From Manduca sexta (taxonomy: Eukaryota > Arthropoda > Insecta > Lepidoptera > Sphingidae): a stretch of DNA of 64,000 nucleotides. The stretch covers positions 6,865,116-6,929,115 of the forward strand of contig NC_051121.1 in NCBI RefSeq assembly GCF_014839805.1. Direction: 5' to 3'. Both the position numbers and the translations under genes were made by a program. This document shows positions 1 through 12,671 of this stretch, piece after piece. Position 1 is the first letter of the stretch, and every line of letters starts with the position of its first letter. The notes beneath the pieces were generated by a model. It saw nothing but the letters and a program-made list of their open reading frames with translations. It did no database searches and was not told the origin of the DNA.

Positions 1-401
1 TACGCCACTGAGTCAGTCTAGGTATAGGGATTATTTGAGTACATAAAATTCTAGTAAACAAGTGATTTATTATGACATAATTTTATAGTTACATAAAATG
101 TTAAATGTATGGCGCCATAACAACTCAATTATACTGAACATTTGGAAACTTGGAAAATTCAATAATAGCTCAGTTTTACTGACATTCTGGAAATTTTCTT
201 CCTAGAATTTGTTCAAAGCGTGCAAGTTCGCAGTATCGTGTATAATTAGAATATTATTTTGTTGAGATAGTTTGTAATAAAAAAATACATTCCAAAATAC
301 TATAACATTTTATTTTCAATAAGAGATTTTTCGTGGTTCTACATGTCTGATGACTGATCATCGTACCTCCAGCAATTATTATTATATTGCAAATATATAC
401 A

Positions 402-560
402 TAATCTATACTATAATATAAAGCAACAAAGTTTGTTCGTCCGTTCGTTTGTTTGTTTAAACGCGCTAATGTCAGGAACTACTGATTGGAATTGAAAAAT
501 TCTTTTAGTGTTGTATAGTCCATGTATAGTTAACGTAACGTATTCTGCATAATCATTCTA
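402..560 (+). mobile_element. Helitron-like repeat, 5' part
   Basis: This starts with an AT-rich 'actataatataaa' segment followed by a 'gttcgttcgtttgtttgtttaaacgcgctaatgtcaggaactactgatt'-type region, the head of a common lepidopteran short repeat. A related remnant lies at 49841-49945. No 3' CTAG end is visible, so the copy is truncated. Confidence 0.45.
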
Positions 561-644
561 AGTTAAGTACTTAATTTTCTGGATATTAGTCTCTAACAAA
601 AGGTATTACTGAACAATTCACATTGTTCATTACGCGTTGGTCCA

Positions 645-720
645 TAGATAATTCGCGTCGGGTTCGTGCGCGCCCTCGAGACTCGCGCCCTTGAGACCCG
701 AGTCCGCCCGCTTCACAGTT
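645..720. other. Short GC-rich, CpG-dense patch
   Basis: About 75 bp with many CpG dinucleotides interrupts very AT-rich sequence. A 94-codon frame crosses it on the minus strand (630-914) but has no recognisable domain. It may be the end of a decayed element. No function is claimed. Confidence 0.3.
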
Positions 721-1467
721 ACCTCACAACAATGCTGACATAACGGACACGTAACTGTTTTATACATATTTGTATTCATTGAATAATATAAAAATGAATT
801 CCTATTTCCCTTGGTCACGCCATCACGCGTGAACGGCTGGACCGATGTCACAATTTTTTTTTGTGTTGTGTTTGTTATTGTCAGGAGAAGGTTCTTATGA
901 AAGAAAAAATTCAAAAAATTGCGAAAGAACTTTCTTTAACGGAGGATTTTGTAATGATTTGCATCAACGTAATTTTAGCAATGTTTAAGATTTTTCGGGC
1001 CATGAAATGATGATGCGATTGTGATACAAAGTTCTGTCTACCCATAAAAGGTATGGCATGTAAATCTTTAATAAAATTAAGTAATGTTTGCATGTTTGTC
1101 CTCTATGCATTCCGATACCATTGATTAGATTGTGAAACTTTGGTACGTAGTTCTGGGTACGCCCGCGAGGGTACCTGGTCCGAAAAGCAATTTATATATA
1201 AATATTTTTATCGTTTTTAATGAAACTTTCTTGCTTTAATGATCAAAAAGCACTTAAGTAAACAGAATTTACAACCAAACACTTTTTTATTTTATTTGTT
1301 ATACTATTTATTTCTCTATTCTTTATGTGACATTGCAACGCATGCCGAGTATAGCTAGTATGATATAAGGAAAGAAAAAATATAATGTGATATTTATACA
1401 TGCATTATTACTTTCAGAGAAGGAACAACAAACAATATGGACGTTGTAATGACAGGCTATGCAAATC

Positions 1468-1939
1468 CAGTGTTGCCAGGGCCCTTGAGTCGTAAGTTAC
1501 GTTTTGTTTCCTGAAATGTTACATTTTTGCTGCAAAAGTTACATTATTGTTTTTTTTTTTAATTTACACGTTTTTGGGCAAGCATTTTTGTAGCAGCGAA
1601 ACCGCGAAGACTAGCGAAGTAGGAAATGTGCGCGCGCACACTCAAGCAAAATCAAGTTTTAATATATGCAAGATATGTTTCATTTTGTCATGGCGAGCCA
1701 TCTCTAAGTGTGATATAGAGTGAAACACTTTTTAGACCCGCCAGTTTTAGGTGTGTTCAATTTGGATGCTTTGAATAGAAATGCGTTCGTAAACTGTTTA
1801 CAATAAAAATGTTGTATTACAAAACTCGTTGTTCTCAAAAGTTACGAAAATTGCCTTAAATATAAAAATTACTTACATGTTACGCGAGGGGGTCAAAAGC
1901 AACGAAAAATGTTAGAAATGTAACCTTCTGGCAACACTG
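1468..1939. mobile_element. hAT-like non-autonomous element with 8-bp target duplication
   Basis: The ends are perfect 12-bp inverted repeats: CAGTGTTGCCAG at 1468-1479 and its complement CTGGCAACACTG at 1928-1939. They are flanked by a perfect 8-bp direct repeat TGCAAATC (1460-1467 and 1940-1947). An 8-bp target duplication with CAG..CTG termini is characteristic of the hAT superfamily. The 472-bp interior is AT-rich and has no open frame, so it would need a transposase from elsewhere. The intact target duplication and termini argue for a fairly recent insertion. Confidence 0.8.
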
Positions 1940-2581
1940 TGCAAATCACATACAATTGTTACGTTCCATGCGTGCACCAAAACATATGTTTAGTGTTTTT
2001 CCGTTTCACGTGTGAGATGACGCTAGTGGAAAGGTATGAATCAACATCCAGTTGATCATAAAACTTATGGATTTTATTTTAACTACACTTTAAGATAATG
2101 CGTCTATTATCGTGTTTCATTTGAATGTGTTTATCAGGTCGAGTTGATAGAAAAATTATTACTGCTGTCGAAAATAATCAGAAACGATATTACGTAGGTT
2201 TGCGTTTGTGTTTACTAGAGTTCTTCGGGTACTATCTCTTTATCTACCTCTATAATAATTATTAATAACATTTATAGGTAGGTACATATGTATTATGTTT
2301 TAAATGAAGTAATGTATACTATATTTATATTAAATTCAAAGGTAGACAAATATTGTAACTCGCAATTCCTAAAAATATTAAATTGGTGTTAAGTACCTAC
2401 GAAGTTAGTATTTTTATATTCAGCATCTTCGTATGAAATATTTTTCATTCCTTAGATATTTTTTATTTACTTACGAATTATTGAACTATGTCTCAACTCT
2501 TAAGAAATATGGTATCTATGGGTATATGTGGCTGCAAATATGGCCGGTAATATCTCTCGACCTGACTAAGGGAATCGGAAA

Positions 2582-2810
2582 CTGCCTCGGTGGTGTGGTT
2601 ATATTACAGTACAACTGCAATGAGTTCTCTGGTTCGAGTCCCGGGCTAGGCAAAGTGATATGGAGTTTTTCTACTCAGTATCAGCCTGGAGTCTGGCATT
2701 GTGCCTGGTATAGGCTCGTCCCCATCATTTCATAGAACACTTACACACGGCGGAAACTAAGTGCACTAGTTACGCTCCTGCCCCCTACCTGAATAAAAAG
2801 CGTGAGTTTA
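2582..2810 (+). mobile_element. tRNA-derived SINE, family A
   Basis: The tRNA-like head has an A-box-like 'tggtgtggtt' and a B-box 'ggttcgagtcc' (about 2632-2642). The body shares 'ctcagtatcagcctggagtctgg' and a 3' 'aataaaaagcgtgagt' with the copies at 33840, 45640 and 42763. A 100-codon open frame across it (2433-2735) is an accident of the repeat. Confidence 0.75.
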
Positions 2811-4609
2811 TATGTCTTAACAATAACAAGTGCATCCAAATATCCACCCACAAAAGGGAGAAATGAGTGCAGTAGCCCCGAAAGGTACCAGGAGATAAGA
2901 TCAGGTGAGAAGTAACAAAAATACTACGTCAAGTGTGTTGTTTATGCTAGATTTGCAATATCATGTGTATATTAGATGTTGCCATGCAGTTATTATCAGG
3001 AAGATAAGTTGACCTAGACATATGCTATGATATTACAGATTAATGCGTAATATGATATTGTTAATATTGTAGCGAATGCAATTTCAACCAGCGACTCGCA
3101 CCATCAACGTTACGACTACAGTCCTCTATTGAGAAGTCTGATAGCCGTAAGTCAGAGAAAACTATAGCCTTGCTAACTTTGAGATTAACAGTTATTGATT
3201 ATGGGTTCTAGAAAAGATTCTGCCAGAATTTAATCCTCATTTAATAAACACTAAATAATCTGTTTAATATTGTATAATGCAAGTTATAATAAGATTTACA
3301 AAATTGATTACTTACTTCCATATTTTCAAAACTTTCATGATCCATCGAAAGTATGCCTTGCAAAATTAAATTCTTGCTTTAAATTAATTACAATTAAACA
3401 ATATTATTTTATTATGAAGAACTGCATTAAATATGTCTTTTGACAACAGCTGAAAATAAGAGTACTTAAAAACAGTGTTTTAGAGGCATCGTTGATTTAC
3501 GAAGGTTTCTTGCAATCTAATAGTAATCTCCATAAGTTACTTACAATGCCATTAATGATATTTTTTACAATTAGGTGACGAGACGTGGGTCATTATTTGT
3601 ACCCAAATGTAAACGATATAAATATTCAACAACAAAAAACAATAAATTACCGCAAAACAAAAGAAATAGCAAAAAAACAATTCGCGCAACAAAACAAAGT
3701 TATTTATAGACATATATTTTTTTTAATTATGCGTAAATAACATAGTAGGTATCATCCTGCTGTGAATAGTTATTGTATGTTGTCAATTTTCAACGTAAAC
3801 AACACATAATAAGGCGTCGCGCACACGTCGCACAACAAATCGACAAACACAACGTTATTATGGAGCTGATGTTGGCACTACATTTGCTGTATTCATCGAT
3901 ATATTTGCGCCTTTTGGGCTAAATAATATCGGCTTTATGGTTTTACGACCAAATATTGGTTAGCCAAATAACGCAAATATTCAGTCAAATACGCCAAGGG
4001 CAGTGCCCACATGACAATTGCTGAAGTTGAAGTGTTTCTCGACAACAAGTTGATTGAATTCGCACTACGCCCAAATAATAATTATGATCGATAATACTGA
4101 ATTGTTGAACACATTTTAACTTTGTATTTTTTTTAGAGATCAGTAAAATGGGTTAAAGATTCTTGCTGATCATTCAAAACAATTTGACGAAGCAAGTGAA
4201 AAAATTTGCACCAATAACAACCATACTATGCCATCCTTACATAACTTTATTTCCCTAATTACCAAATATATTACACTATTTAGGATTGCGTTAAAATTAA
4301 AAAGTAATGGTTTAGTTCCGATTACTTTTTCTAATAACCAAAGCCGTTAGTAAACGTGACTTGGGAGCGAGCGCGCCGTGATGGCCTTCACGTCGCTTCA
4401 AACGTGCCAGAGCCCGTGCAACTATCCCATTATTACTAATTAACTATTTACGAGTTACGAACTTTTTAGTATTTATACAAATAAATGATGACGAGCAAGC
4501 CGGTCTTTTAGTGGTAAGCGAAACGACTGCTTATAAACAACAGCGATCACAGAACACAGGAATCTAGTTTATATTGTGTTATGTGGCAGAAACAGCAACT
4601 TATTTTTTT
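2811..4609. other. No gene or clear element seen
   Basis: The stretch is AT-rich with long A/T runs. I see no frame with coding character, no terminal repeats and no recognisable repeat tail. Confidence 0.5.
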
Positions 4610-4805
4610 TATTAGATATTGCAGTGCGTTGCGCTCGTCACCCTGAGATATTATGTGTTAAGTCTCATAATACCCAACAATTAAACTTACTACAATGTCC
4701 TTGCAGCTGGAACACAATAGCCCTTGCATAATGCTGCTTGACCGACAGACATTGCACTTGTGCCTATTCGGGTGGACTCGCATCTGACAGACCTGCCAGT
4801 AATAT
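4610..4805 (-). mobile_element. LINE 3'-tail repeat, family E (minus)
   Basis: Read on the minus strand it matches the copy at 60265-60585 over 'gagtcc...aatgtct...caagcagcatt' and 'aaggacatt...gagact...atctca'. The sequence is typical of a lepidopteran non-LTR retrotransposon 3' region. The copy is diverged and truncated. Confidence 0.6.
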
Positions 4806-6356
4806 TATACATTTTTAATTAAAACATTACAAAAATAAATAAATTGATAACTTGCGTTTTGGTATTAATAAATTACATGCATCAAAGACGAAATAAACAC
4901 TGGCTTCGTATAAGTTGCCTTTACATGATTTTCAGAAAATAATAGTGTCCAATATTCATTTTATTTAAGTGGAATAAGAAGAGTACTTAGGTAGACATCC
5001 AGTTTTGTCGAATATCTGAAAAGTAGGCAGGCGGTCGGTTGCAAAAACCAAGAAAATTCGTTTTTGCAACATGCGTGTAAAAGTGGTATGCGCCGAACTC
5101 GTACTGAAGTAGCATAAAAACAGGTGGAATAAGATTAGCACAGCAAAATTTTCTCAATAAATGTCTATCCACAATTCATTGCTCAAATAGCCTTTTAAAA
5201 ATTTAATAGCAAGAGGAGTTCATAGCCCATAGGACTGTCAGGTTTAAAACAGAAAATAAGATTCGTCGTGATTGAATTTCGGGGTGGTGGTTAAATTTCT
5301 TATTCCTACCGGTATTCCGGATGTACGACAGGAAAGTGCGTATTTATCAGTCGTGTTTACACACTTGGAACACGCAGGAGTTGATTAACAATCACAATCC
5401 CTAGAAGGCAGGTCTCAACCGTGTCAGCCCGCTTGGCTCCCCGCCAATTATACCGCGAAACAAATTTCCACGAAACAAAGTCTTCCAAGTAAATCATTTA
5501 CGCTCTATCGACGATTTTACGCCTGTTGAGAGATATTGTTTATTCCCCTTCTGTATTTTGTGGATTTTTGACGTCATGAATACGAATATCCATTGTTACT
5601 GAGAATTTTAACGGTTGTTGATTTAGTTAGGTGTTATTTTGTTGATTTAATACATTAAATTTGAAAGTACGTGAAAATATCAGTTAGTGCTACAGCGCTT
5701 CGTCTATTGTGAGGTGACCAATATCTACCTTTAAGATTTGTTATACCTCAACATCTTACAAAAATAAAAATCTTGTGTGCTAATCTCTTTCTAATGTGAT
5801 TAAATTGTATAAAATTAAAAAACTAAAAACTACGACGCATTTGGGGATTAACGGTTTTAAGTACTTATCCTACTTTCACTATCAATTAAAGTATTGCGCT
5901 ATAAAAAAACCTTATCTGATTTTGGGTCTGTTCATTCCAATCCGCGAAAAAGCACACGTTTACTAAAAATTCAATAAACAAATAATCATCACCAAGTCCG
6001 CTTGTATAAAGTTAAGATAGTTTCTGACTCCTATATTGTAGAATCCCTTTGAGTGCACATGGTCAAAAGTATATCGAATTTCAATGTGGGTGAATCGATA
6101 ATTCGTGATAAAAAAAGTAATTCATGTTTGTTTTATAGTTGTGTTTCTTGGAAATTAGTTGACAACGACTACGTTATACCTTAATAAATATAATTCTATA
6201 TTTTTCAGTACTAGCTCTTGCATTATTCAAATACGCATTCAATTTTATATAGTATTACGTTTATTTCTCATCGGGTAAGTAAAGACTGGATTTCCACTGC
6301 AATCTTCAATACTATATCCACTTTCATTGATCTACTGATTCTTATATTACTTCTTA
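4806..6356. other. No gene or clear element seen
   Basis: The stretch is AT-rich. A short GC-richer patch lies near 5395-5470. No frame longer than about 60 codons, no terminal repeats and no known tails were seen. Confidence 0.5.
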
Positions 6357-6633
6357 TCTTACTAATATTATAAATGCACAAGTTTGTGAAAATGTTTGGA
6401 TGTTTGTGTGTTTGTTAGAAGTAAACTTAGGAACAGAATTCTATGTAATTTCGCTCGCGGGTAGACCATATCCTTGATTAACATATAGGCTACTTTTATC
6501 CCAGTACTTTGCTCCTACGAGAAATAGCGGATCTTTTAATTTATTTTTTAAAAGGATAGCGCTGGATTATACAGTGGTTTAGGGCCTTTATAGTGAGAAC
6601 CGCTACGCGGGCGAACCCGCAAGTAACATCTAG
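6357..6633 (+). mobile_element. Short Helitron, complete ends
   Basis: It begins TC (TCTTACTAATATTATAAATG) directly after an A and ends in CTAG (6630-6633) directly before a T, which is the A|T insertion pattern of Helitrons. The 3' end carries the GC-rich 'gcgggcgaacccgc' segment about 15 bp before CTAG. The 277-bp interior is non-coding, so this is a non-autonomous copy of the short family also seen at 8156, 9780 (minus) and 19965. Confidence 0.75.
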
Positions 6634-6959
6634 TACAAAATATTTGTAATCATGATTGCGCAACATACAAAAGCCAGTAATATTCCATACGATTAGTGTT
6701 GTGATATTTATGCGCACTGCGATAAAACCACGGTATAAGATTCTGAGTAATCAGTCAGAATTAACCTATCATGTGATTTTGTAAAATAAAAGAGCAAAGA
6801 GCGAACTGTATACATATACATATATTATAGTCTCATAACAAAAAACGTTCATAATGAAAACAATTGAGTTTGTTTATTAAAACTAATGTCTAAACGTGGT
6901 TAAATACATTCGACAATGTATTGCAATAAACCTTATTTCCATTTATAAATTAAAATAAT

Positions 6960-7112
6960 ATCAGCCCTGTATTACATACTGTCCCACTTCTGAACACAAG
7001 TCTCTACTACTACTGAGAGGAATCCCTCGTGGTGGACTTTAGTCCACCACGCTAGCCTAGTGCAGGTTGGTAGACTTCACACATTCTCACAATTCCTGTA
7101 GAGAAAAAATTA
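6960..7112 (-). mobile_element. tRNA-derived SINE, family C, 3' part (minus)
   Basis: It carries 'atatcagccctgtatta' and 'cctagtgcaggttggtagacttcacaca', the reverse of the 3' body seen at 37765-38085. The tRNA head is missing. It contains a perfect 24-bp hairpin (7028-7051) created by a local inverted duplication. Confidence 0.7.
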
Positions 7113-7539
7113 TGAATTAGGACAACTATTCAAAAAAATAAGCTTTATTTTTATATAAATAAATGGTTTTAATGAATACTATACAGTTTGTAAACATTGA
7201 CAATTATAATTCTCAAAGCTAAGTCAATCTATAAGTCATTAAGCCGAGTAATCAATCTTTTACTTACAATATGAACCTTAACATTGCGGGTCGTATTGTA
7301 GACAAATGTGTTGTTTTGTTTTGCTATAATAGAGGTCGTTAACTCAAGATTACTGATAATTAACAAGTTCTTGGTAATGCGCATGTGTGTTGTATAATAT
7401 ACCTACAGGAGAGTTGTATGAAGATAAAATATAATTGTATATAAACAAAATCTATAGTTAATTATTTCATTAACATGGAAGACGAAATGTTAGTATTTTG
7501 TTTGCACTTATAATCTAATGTAGAGCTCGAAATAAAACT

Positions 7540-7690
7540 AGTTTTCGGATTTTATTAGGTTTTTTTATTTTATAATTTTCTTCTGTAGTTTCGAACACTT
7601 TTCAGCATGGTGTAGTGAAGGCTGCCAGACTTCAGGACAGTGAATCCTTCTGCGTAGGACCGTCAACAGCTAAAATTTTAAAATAAATGT
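7540..7690. repeat. Fold-back family I, decayed half
   Basis: It shares 'aataaaactagttttcggattttat...ataattttct' and a following 'tttcgaacact' with the palindromic elements at 23405 and 25385. Only weak traces of the second arm remain. Confidence 0.45.
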
Positions 7691-8155
7691 ATAATTGTAA
7701 AATGTAGGTAGATGTTGTAAGTTTTAACTTTTCGGACAATCAACACGTCAGTCCACCGCGTGACCAAGTTTGACCCTCCCCCTCTAGGTACGCTTATGTT
7801 GCTAAGTAATAATTTTCTTGTATACAAATCTAGGTGTACCGTACAAGCAAATTGGCCTATTGTTACAACTTTAAAAATATTATAATCAATACTGTAATAT
7901 TGTTCAGTTTTTATATATCTATCTGTGTTCGCAGGGTATAGATCTCAGTGCGACCATGCGGTAGCTACATCGTAATATAAACTCATTGGTGGTCTGGCTA
8001 TTGTTGACTACTGAGGAGGAACGTCGATTTTACGATACATTAATCGCCTCATTATTCAGTCGCAAAAATAATTTATATCTTATATCGTAATCAATATTCA
8101 CAGGAGTTGATTTAATGATTAAAACCCTTATAGGTACTCTAGGATTAAAAATAAT

Positions 8156-8405
8156 AAACTTACTAATATTATAATGTTTAAGTGTATGGACGTTTGAATG
8201 TTTGATAGAAGTAAACGAAGAAGCACCTGAACGGATTTTGATTAAATTTGAAACATGTATTAGCCATGTCCCGGATTAGCTCATAAGCTACTTTTTATAC
8301 CTGAAATTTGCTACCACGGAAAATAAAGGGATTTTGAATTTAATTTTTAAAATAGATGGCGCTAGAGTTGTATTGAGGGCGATATAAATCGCTACACTAT
8401 GCTAG
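8156..8405 (+). mobile_element. Short Helitron remnant
   Basis: It begins 'cttactaatattataatg' and contains 'aagctactttttatacctgaaatttgctaccacgg', matching the body of 6357-6633. The 3' GC segment has decayed ('cgctacactatgctag'). Confidence 0.55.
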
Positions 8406-8419
8406 GGATTTTATTGGGG

Positions 8420-9775
8420 GAAAGGCTTTTTATGAGGAAAGGCCAAAATGAAGCCGCAACCAACACTTAGATATTTATATTACTGTGCTAAGATTTTAAA
8501 GATATAATTAAAAGTACATTATCAAAGCATGCATTTTATTTATACTCACGTATAGGTTAATACCCGATGCAGTTCGGTGGAAGTACAATTTACTACGCAC
8601 CAGCAAATATTTACAAAAAGCCGACGTTAACGTACAGGGCCTTTGTATATATTAAGGGTAGTTCAATGACCTGTTTAACAGAAAATTTGTATTTAAATTG
8701 CGTTGCTCACGAAATCGGTAAATTTAAATCGTGAGATAAAAATCTTGGCGATGTTTTTAAACCACGAAAAAGCTAGATTACTTAGTATAGACCGGCGCGT
8801 TTGTTCTGGTTTACCTCAGGATTTCCTGGGCCGTGTGAACAACACGAATAATAGGTGTTACATTCAACGCAGTTTTTATTGAGCTTACGTGTATTTGCTT
8901 TAATCGGGAAGTATATGTTGCATCATTTCGTAGCTTATAAAACTGTTTATAACCTACAGTCTTACTTATAACCTTTTTAACGTTAACACGTGATTAAGAA
9001 TTGCTTAAATAGCTGTCAAAAATATCACCAGTTTCCTAGTTTAAACCTTATTAAGAGGCAAGATGGCGGGTTTTATAATGTTTACGCCAACACATCTTTA
9101 TTTTGGACGTCTTAATAACAGAGAAAATGATTCTCATTACCGCATCTGCCTTCTTTCTTATTTGGCCGCAAAGATTTACAATAAACTTTAGAGTACCTCA
9201 AGGTTTTAATGTAAACTATTACGTATGCTGTTATTTCTGTTAATTTACTCTTAAATAATTTTGAAATTCTCAAGGACTCTGATTAAGAAGATATTGCTGG
9301 CTGGAAAATGGCTGTTAACTTTGCTAAATAAAACCTTATTACTTACTCGAAACAGAATCCAAATTACCATGAAAACAATGTATTTACTCTCACCTATTTC
9401 TTAGTAATGATCTCGTTTACGTTTGTTTGACCGCCGGTTGCCATTGTTTACGGCTTTGTTTTCACCATTAATCGGCCTTATTTCCCACGTTCTCCTAAAT
9501 TTTATATTGCGTGAGTCAGCGAGTACCGATTTTGACCTAGTTATTGAGAATGACTACGTGTGGTGATCGTGGTGGGGCCACATAAGTTGGAGTTCCGTTA
9601 TAGTTTGTCATTAGAAGCCATAATTTATGCGCTGTTCCCTTATGGTTTTAGTCATAGGAAGCTGTTATTTAACGCTGAATTAATAGTATGTATTTTTAAT
9701 TTGAGAGCTCTATTGATAAACAATAAATGAATATTTCATGCATAATTAATTTCTGATGACAGTAAGAATAATGAT
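8420..9775. other. No gene or clear element seen
   Basis: The sequence is AT-rich and unique in appearance. AAGATGGCGG at 9060-9069 resembles a YY1/Pho-type site but stands alone. Confidence 0.45.
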
Positions 9776-9779
9776 ATAA

Positions 9780-10066
9780 CTAGGTGTTGCTCGCGGCTTC
9801 ATCTGCGTTAAATGCCTTTCCCACTACAAAAGCTCTTAAAATACGGCACGATCTCCACACCAATGTATTTTAAAAATATCTTTTTTTTTTCTGGGAGTAA
9901 ATTACCGAAATAAAATTGTAGCTTAAGTGTTAAGCCAGAATATAGTCTACCGGTGTACCCAATTTCATCCAAATCCATTCAGCTGTTACTGTGTTTACTT
10001 GCAACAAACATACAAACATCCAAACATTTTCACTAACATTCGCATTTATAATATTATTAAAAAAGA
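9780..10066 (-). mobile_element. Short Helitron (minus), complete ends
   Basis: On the minus strand it starts TC (complement of GA 10065-10066) after an A and ends in CTAG (9780-9783) before a T, a proper A|T target. The body holds the diagnostic 'aaacatacaaacatccaaacatt' and the tail 'gctcgcggcttcatctgcg'. It is non-coding. Confidence 0.7.
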
Positions 10067-10164
10067 TAAGATGTTGAGATAAGATTAATTTTCATTTCAA
10101 CCAAAAACAACAAACAAAATATACGACTGCGCTAAGGAAAAACAAAGCAATATGGTAATAGGTC

Positions 10165-10385
10165 AAGTTAATGATTTCTTATGTTTACGCGAATGTTAGA
10201 CATTGAATTAATACTATTTTACGAATTTTATCACGGTTTTGATTTTCTCCTAACGTTTCGCTAAACTGCAGCCTTCATGGTACGGGGTGGACTGAGTTGT
10301 AGGACATCCGAAAACTCAAAGTTACAATATCTGCCTACATTTTGTATAACTATAAAAATTCGTAAAATTATTTTATTTCTATAGG
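10165..10385. repeat. Fold-back family I element
   Basis: The left arm 'gcgaatgttagacattgaa..actattttacgaattttatcacggtttt' is followed by an inverted, partly decayed right arm near 10350-10385. The central part 'cttcatggtacggggtggactgag' matches the centre of the 23405 copy. Confidence 0.6.
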
Positions 10386-10822
10386 CCTAATCTTTGCACT
10401 CAATCTTTTCTACGTCACATGCACTATAATGGGAAACTGTACTGCGTAGTAATGCAGAGCAAAATACTATTAGTAATTTATCAGTACAATCAATTAGAAA
10501 ACGCGGTGAACGACCGCTTTACAAGTTTATCAGAATGCATTGGATTTGTTGTTACCCCTCAAATCTCAGCGATAACCTAATACGCACACTTTCCATGTTC
10601 AAATAACTGTCGAATCAAAATATTGCAGTATTATTCCGTTGTTGTGACAAATGGAATACAAAAAGAGCGGAAAATGCCGGCTTTGAAATTGCAAATACTT
10701 ATGACAACGTACGTCTTTTCTGTTTTTGAGGACAATAGGTTTTCCCGGTGATCAAATTAATTTTATCTTACCTAGTCTTTTATAATTCAAAAATAGGTTA
10801 CCTTCCTTATTTTTATTTATAA

Positions 10823-11807
10823 CTAGCTTCCGCCCGCAGCTTCGCCCGCGTGGATTTCGGGTTTCAAAAATGGAGAAGGTGCTCAATTTGTCGGGATGTT
10901 TTTTTAATTTATGGTGGTATGCAGGTGGTCCGATTGTCCGGTCAGGGTCTGATGATGGGATCCTGGTGAAATCGAAGGAACTTTTAACCATTAAGGTTGC
11001 ACACGAAATGACGGAAGCTTAAAAATGGAGTAACTTCTCCCGTTTTCCCAACATTTTCCATCACTGCTATGCTCCTATTAATTGTAGCGTGATGAAAAGT
11101 ATACTATAACCAGCTCAGGAGTATGAAAAATAATTGTACCAAGTTAAGTTAAAATCCGTCGAGTAGTTTTTGTTTCTATAACGGTTATACAGACAGACAG
11201 ACCAAAATTTTACTAATTGCATTTTTGGCATCAGTATCGATCCCTAATCACCCCCAGTTATTTTGGAAATATATTTCATGTACAGAATTGACCTCTCTAC
11301 AGATTTATTATAAGTATAGATATGCAAAAGTAGCTCAAAAATTGACAATAACGAAAACATGCATTTTAAAGTAAAACAAAAGAAATAATATCGTGAAGCC
11401 AACCAAATAACTAATGATATATTAAATTTTGTGACTGTTCAATTTAGTCGGGTCCGCGATATCACTTTTGTTGAGTTTCAGAACGCGACATTACATTATT
11501 ATATTCTGTGCTCCAACGCACACTGCTTTGATGTTAGGAACACACCTACATTGCTTAGACAACAGTGAACTTTATACAATAGCAATAAAGCTCAAATTGA
11601 CTCTACGTATTAGTTAGAAAACGTTTGTATGGGAAATAGAAAAATGCTGTTTTGAGGATTTCCCGGCAATTATTCGAATTTTTCTCACCTTTTAAACCTT
11701 CCCTAGACCTCCACGAATAATTCAAGACCAAGATAAAATAAATCCGTTCAGCCGTTCTCGAGTTTTAGCGAGACTAACGAACAGCAATTCATTTTTATAT
11801 ATATAGA
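10823..11807 (-). mobile_element. 985-bp non-autonomous Helitron, copy 1
   Basis: On the minus strand it begins TCTATATATATA after an A and ends in CTAG (10823-10826) before a T. A GC-rich 'gcgggcgaagctgcgggcg' segment capable of an imperfect hairpin precedes the end. It is nearly identical throughout to 60852-61837. By eye there are five substitutions and one single-base indel, plus none at the ends. No Rep/helicase coding is present. The 79-codon frame at 10752-10991 is repeated at copy 2 and is not a gene. Confidence 0.8.
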
Positions 11808-12261
11808 TTATGACAAATATTTTAATTAGTTACACACAGGTAAATGTTTCTGTATTGGATTAGGGAATATGGTTTGGAGTATTCTAGTTTAAGTAATTGT
11901 TTGTAATTTGTATTTTGTTTTGTGTTTATTATTAAAAATTAAACATCTTTGTTTGTTTGTTTCCTTCTATAGTTAGTATATTAATAATAAAAAGAATATA
12001 TTCAGGAGTGAAAGCCTGGAAATTAGAACGGAATCTGAAGTACTCTTGTGAGCGTGCTTCTATCGAAACACTTATATATTTAGATTTATAGGTATAAAGA
12101 TTAATATCGGCGTAAAGTGCGTTATCTTACGTACGAGGTAAAAATAAACGAGTTTTCTAGGTAAGTCCCGAGTATATAGTACTTACACTATAAATGAACG
12201 CAAAAAGTCCATATTGCAAAATAATTATGACAATGTACGATTATTCACCGAGGTTTATAAA

Positions 12262-12345
12262 AACACACATCACGCCTTTATTCCAGAAGGGGCAGGCAGA
12301 GGTGCAACCAGGGCACCCACTTTTCGCCTGTGTCCCATAATGTCG
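12262..12345 (-). mobile_element. SINE family A, 3' fragment (minus)
   Basis: It is the reverse complement of the family A tail (tattccagaaggggcaggcagaggtgcaac..gcacccacttttcgcc), matching the 3' third of the copy at 33840-34110. Confidence 0.65.
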
Positions 12346-12671
12346 AGGTATATAAATCAGAGATAAAACTACTATAAATTTTAGTTACTTTATCAGATGG
12401 CTTTTTTTATTTTAACCATCTCTTTCTTTCCATCCTTACAATAAAATATGACCCTTAGCGTCTATCACTCCCTGAGGAATGTCACGAGATATTGAATCAT
12501 TTAAATGTATTTTATTACTTGAGGCGTAGTATAAGGTAGGGCTGCATTACATTTTACTCGGCAAATTCCGCCCTTTATGCAATATGTTCTTTTTACGACG
12601 TTTATGTTTCTATTAGGAATATTACTTTTGGGTTACCATGTCTTATGACAGCGGTTCTTTGAAATATTATA

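Noticed and set aside
630..914. 94-codon minus frame with CPLCQHCC
   Set aside because: The cysteine spacing does not continue into a zinc finger, and no exon or promoter signals were seen.
10752..10991. 79-codon minus frame recurring at 60826-61020
   Set aside because: The repetition is due to the two Helitron copies; there is no domain and the frame only covers a fragment of the element.
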